Notes under the pieces: model-generated
The model's database searches: none
Told to the model about the DNA's origin: nothing
What the model saw: the letters and a program-made list of their open reading frames with translations, nothing else
Shown: one piece after another, positions 48,189 to 64,000 of the stretch
Numbering within the stretch: the first letter of the stretch is position 1
Layout of the letters: the number at the start of each line of letters is the position of its first letter
Program-made: the position numbers and the translations under genes
From: Chaenocephalus aceratus
Lineage: Eukaryota; Chordata; Actinopteri; Perciformes; Channichthyidae
NCBI GenBank assembly: GCA_023974075.1
Contig: JAMFTG010000287.1
Coordinates: forward strand, 1 to 64,000
DNA: 64,000 nucleotides
Direction: 5' to 3'

Positions 48189-49097
48189 CATAGGCGTGAG
48201 GCTCAGGTTTGGGAAGGCTAAATAACTTTGTTTTACTTGACGCTGCCCGCCTCCGGCGTCTATAGAAAAGAGATCAACTCAGTGAAAGCACCGCCTGCTG
48301 ACCAATCAGAGCTCAGTGTGCGGAGTTTAAATCTATCAAGTCATATTACGGGATAAAGGAAATACAGTTTAAACTGCAGTAGCCTGCAGAGAAGACGCCG
48401 ACGTGTCGCACTTACATTCATATCACATCATCAATCAGATCATCGATCATATAATATCATATCATATATGTCCGTCATATTACAAAAACAATATTTCCGT
48501 CTGAGTCAGCTTCTCGAGCCGTATCTGGCCGTGCAACACTTAGGCTACATTGTCACACACAACAGAAGTATTATTTTAAGCAACACATTAAGTTGACGAA
48601 ACACTCACATGTAATTAAAGTCAGATCCACTCGTGTCTTAGACGGGGCAGTGATATCATAAAACTGCTATACGCTTTCAAACACTGTAGTTTAACAATTG
48701 TTATATATTCACCTTGCAGGTGCAACTATGTGGCTTGTATCCTGGATTATATGTTTAAGTCATGGATGTTTAAAGTTCATATTTGTCTAATATTAGTTTA
48801 CTTTTCATTAATGAAGTATGACGCTTGTCCCTGTTTGTGATTGGTCAAATGTAGCTAACCCAGCCCCTTCACGTGAAGCGAGATCTCGTTTGTTAGGGTT
48901 AGTTAAGATAACTCAAACATATCCAGGGTCTGTTGAACTGGCTTCGTAGTACAGGGCACAGGTGGCTGCATTGCAGCGCTAATGTCAAAGACACAAACAT
49001 TATAGGCTACATTATATTTTGTATTTTACCAGGATGCAGTGACACAAATATTTGGGAAGGCTTAGCCTTCCCTAGCCTACAGTACCCGCCGCCCCTG
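48189..49097. mobile_element. Non-autonomous hAT element, 909 bases
   Basis: Perfect 8-base target duplication GTGATAGG at 48181-48188 and 49098-49105. Inverted termini are imperfect: CATAGGCG...GGGAAGGCTAAA at the left and the complement of CAGGGGCGG...TAGGGAAGGCTAA at the right. No transposase frame. Confidence 0.85.
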
Positions 49098-49105
49098 GTG
49101 ATAGG

Positions 49106-49699
49106 TGTTAAGGACTAACGTTTATAATAAATACATTTGTATTGATTTTAAGATATTTTCATAGCTCATACAATCATACGTAGGCCTATTGGGATCATTA
49201 ATGTGGACCGGAGGGAGAGGGTGACGAGCATAAGTTTCACTTTCATTTTTTATTTCAATTCCAATTTTGGTCATGAAGAATATGTTTCTCTGTTGTCCAC
49301 GTTCGCAAAGCAACAGCATCAGAGCACGGTGCAGAGTCTCTAGATGAGTCCGTCGTTCTTATTGAACATCCATGTTGTAGTCCTCTGTATAGAAAAACTG
49401 TAGTTTCCATAGTTTCCCCACTGCAGCAGACGCACAAAATCACGTCCGCTGGCGCATCATAAACACGTCGGATAGTGAAAGTGCATTCGGATTCTCTAAA
49501 GTACCGCAGTCTCTTCTCCTAAGTCCTTTTGAATTATCCTGTCCACTATCCCTTAACCCCGTGACGTTTCACTCAGAGGTCAAGGAATAGGAGATAGGGT
49601 TAGAATTTAGGAGCTGATTTTTAACTATCCGACCGCAACCTAAGTCTTATATTGGCTAACTAGCTGACTTTGTCTTCTTCATCAGCCAACATCCTTGGT
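49106..49699. other. Intergenic, no gene seen
   Basis: No coding evidence. The right end (about 49640) begins a copy of the TATTGGCTA repeat family. Confidence 0.4.
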
Positions 49700-50318
49700 A
49701 TCTGTTGTTAACTGAATTGATTCTCGCTAAGGAGGAGATGGTGAGAAACCAAAGCCGTAAAATCACATGCGACCCCAAACACATCCTGTATAGAGAGTTT
49801 TGAGTTGCTGCCCTCGAGGGCAGAAGGTATAGATTACCAAACTGTAAATTGAACAGGTATACGTTTTCCTTTATTCCGCTGTCAATCAAGCTGCTGAACA
49901 GTCAGAAACAATTGTGATTATGCTGTTAGGAGTTGTTGGGAGGTGCAATGTTTACAGTGTAGTTTGTGCAATCGAGAAGGTTAAATAGGGGAAGTGCATT
50001 ATGTGTAAATAGGTATGGACACAATAGGGATATGTGCAATTGACGGACACTATGCATAGGTGCAATAGGGAAAGTGCAATATTGATTTGTGTATGAATAC
50101 AATAGGGAAAAGTGCAATATTTGAATATGTATGAATGCAATAGGGATATGTGCAATAGGGAAAGTTCTGTACCTGTATGTTTCTTGTTTGTTTGTTTGCC
50201 ATGTGATATGTAATCTCTGTTCTGTATCTATGACTGATTGACCTGAATGTTTTATGTGTATTATCTCGATGCCCAAGACAAATTTCTCCTAAGGGAGACA
50301 ATAAAGCTCTATCTTATC
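49700..50318 (+). mobile_element. Rex1-like LINE, C-terminal and 3' UTR fragment
   Basis: A short degenerate frame reads CDPKHILYREF then LLPSRAEG, resembling the 'FELLPSGRRYR' end of Rex1-type ORF2. It is followed by a 3' UTR of CAATAGGGAAAGTGCAATAT-type repeats and a terminus ATTTCTCCTAAGGGAGACAA then TAAAGCTCTATCTTATCTTA. The short tandem tail after TAAAG is typical of these LINEs. Confidence 0.7.
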
Positions 50319-50326
50319 TTAAGTAG

Positions 50327-50870
50327 CCAATATGAGGCTTAGTCATCTTGCCAAAGAGTGAGCCCAGATATGTACTGCTCAGTCTTATATTGGCTACCTA
50401 GCTTACTTCTTCATCAGCCAGCATCCTTGGTATATGTTGCTCACTGAGTTGATTCTCGCTAAGTAGCCAATATAAGGCTTGGTCATCTTGCCAAATAGTG
50501 AGCCCACATTTATCTGTAGCCTACTGCTAAGTCTTATTATAAATGGTAGTTCATTAATACATGGTGATTTGTTTCACACTTTACAATAAGGCTCCCTTTT
50601 GGCAACTATAACTGTTAGTAACTCATAAATAAATGGTCATAAGAGATGCAGATGAAGAAGACGAAGTAAGTTAAGTAGCCAATATAAGACTTAGCAGTAC
50701 AGATAAATGTGGGCTCACTATTTGGCAAGATGACTAAGTCTTATATTGGCTACCTAGCTTACTTCGTCTTCCTCATCAGCCAGCATCCTTGATTTATGTT
50801 GCTCACTGAGTTGATTCTCGCGGAGTAGCCAATATAAGGCTTAGTCATCTTGCCAAATAGTGAGCCTGTG
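50327..50870. repeat. Palindromic repeat family (TAGCCAATATAAGACTTAG)
   Basis: The unit GTAGCCAATATAAGGCTTAG then TCATCTTGCCAAATAGTGAG occurs in both orientations several times: forward at 50328, 50461, 50674 and 50824; inverted at 50383 and 50730. Also shared are 'catcagccagcatccttg' and 'gctcactgagttgattctcgc'. Other copies are at 49640-49730 and 40737-40815. Confidence 0.85.
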
Positions 50871-50880
50871 TTTAAGGGGT

Positions 50881-51272
50881 CTTATTGTAAAGTGGTACCG
50901 AAAGCTTTGAACTGTTGAACCTGTGTAACTCAACAGGATTAATAAGGACAGGAACAAGTCATAATGAACACTGTATACGATGCTGTTAATGACACGACTT
51001 TCAAACCATGGGAAATAAATGTTTAATACAATACAAATTTACAAATCTGCAAAACAAAATTAGATGAAAGGCTGGAAATGTAAGACTGAAATGTAGTAAA
51101 TGCTGACACAGAATTGGAGAGTTTAATACATTTAAAACATGTATAAATGAGTTGTATGTACATCACTGATATACCTGAACTAGTTTGCATTTCATCCCTT
51201 TCCCCCGAAAAAGCAAAATAACATGCATCACATTTATCTGAAACCCAAATCTGCACAATGGATGCTAACATC

Positions 51273-51316
<44 letters not shown>

Positions 51317-52316
51317 ACAGCATTGTGTCCTCTTAAAAAAAAATCCCTTTCGTTGCTCTTATAGGACTCTACTTAACATATTCCCTCCTATAACAATGTT
51401 CACATACCGTTTTATAAAAAAAAGTATACAATTCATGATGCCTACATTACCCACAATGCAACAGAACCACTTGTAGTCCTTAGAACAAACAGATGCTTTA
51501 TACAACTACTTTACAGATACATGTAGTTACACTTTGATGCATAAAATAGGCAGAGTTACCCTTTAAGGAATTACATATGTTATTGTATTAATATAAGAAA
51601 AGCAGCAGGTGTATTTCCAGTACCATACAAGCTGCAAAACAGCACTTTGCACTAAAGGAAAACAATGCATATCATGGCTGATGAGATATGAAATAATACT
51701 TTAAAATGTATTCATGATGAGACACAACCATTTTCAGAATGAAATGGCACGAATTAGGAGGGAGGTTAAAAACACTGATATGAATCCTCATAGCACCAGA
51801 ACTCGAAAATACTTCAGACTTTCCTCAGAGAAATACTGTTATGTGTACAAATGTACTACTGTCAGTACCAAAGTACACAGGAATAAAGTGACCTGAATAA
51901 CCTTCCTTTCATAGGAGAGGAGATTTTATTTAGAAATACAAGGAGTGCATGTGAAGGTGTGGAAGAACATGTACACAAATATATAATAATGGGAAAATAA
52001 AATGTGTTTAACTGTGAAGGAATTCAACTTTTAAAATGATGTGAGCTGGCGCCATTTTACCACGTTTCCAAAGATGTGCAGAAATCTGTGCTTTAATGTG
52101 ACCATTTCCCATGTGCACTTGAAGAACATAAAGTGTGTATGTGTTTCTTCCCTTAACATATCTTAAAGTCTGGACATAGATCTAAAAGTATACCTCATCC
52201 TCATTATGGCTTCATGAAAAACGTTTTTTTTTTTATAAAAGTGCCGAGTTCTTCTACGTTAAAGTCTCTGTTAAATAAAAAAAAGTCCGTGGATTTTCCT
52301 TCAGTAATCCTCCGTC
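50881..52316. other. Intergenic / rftn2 3' UTR
   Basis: No exon recognised. 51276-51312 is a (TA)n run. AATAAA on minus at 51925-51930, about 390 bases past the rftn2 stop, is a candidate polyadenylation signal, so part of this is probably 3' UTR. Confidence 0.45.
51276..51312. repeat. (TA)n microsatellite
   Basis: About 37 bases of alternating TA. Confidence 0.97.

Positions 52317-64000
<11,684 letters not shown>

Noticed and set aside
49926..50276. Overlapping minus-strand frames of 116, 83 and 67 residues
   Set aside because: They are antisense to repeated CAATAGGGA blocks in a LINE 3' UTR.

Overview
The window looks like nuclear DNA of a ray-finned (teleost) fish. Evidence: vertebrate genes with GT/AG introns, an intronless fish-type olfactory receptor, very dense (CA)n/(GT)n arrays, and the mixed transposon load typical of teleosts (L2-, L1-, Rex- and RTE-type LINEs, DIRS tyrosine-recombinase retrotransposons, hAT elements with 8-bp target duplications, TTAA-flanked DNA elements, a tRNA-like SINE). 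All family names come from reading translated motifs, not from a database search.

Layout. 1-8 kb is transposon wreckage: an L2-type endonuclease fragment, a TTAA element, a long-inverted-repeat element, a broken hAT transposase and a DIRS reverse-transcriptase fragment. 8.6-9.6 kb holds one intact olfactory receptor gene (minus strand). 11-17 kb holds dinucleotide arrays, an L2 3' end, a dead olfactory receptor split by a SINE, and a local segmental duplication. 17-23 kb is L1 territory: one 3' fragment, and one L1 inserted into the ORF1 of another with a clean target duplication. 25-28.5 kb is an L2 interrupted by an internally deleted hAT. 30-34 kb has a small hAT, hairpins and tandem duplications. 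35-37 kb has two exons of esterase D (minus strand). 39.4-40.5 kb has four consecutive exons of a cytosolic sulfotransferase that looks dead. 41-42.4 kb is a TTAA element with a THAP zinc-finger gene. 42.5-47.9 kb is a decayed DIRS element with tandem repeats. 48-51 kb has a hAT relic, a Rex1-like LINE tail and a palindromic repeat family. 52.3-64 kb is most of raftlin-2 (rftn2, minus strand, running off the right edge), whose introns hold the largest CA/GT arrays, a 37-bp minisatellite, an RTE fragment and a TTAA element.

Function. Genes likely to be expressed are the olfactory receptor, rftn2 (with two apparent frameshifts that may be assembly errors) and possibly esd, of which only two exons are visible. 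I see no operon-like or otherwise coordinated new system. The notable content is insertion archaeology: several insertions with exact target duplications whose excision on paper restores the interrupted reading frame, a repeated palindromic DIRS-like terminal module at three places, and splice sites that abut dinucleotide arrays in rftn2.
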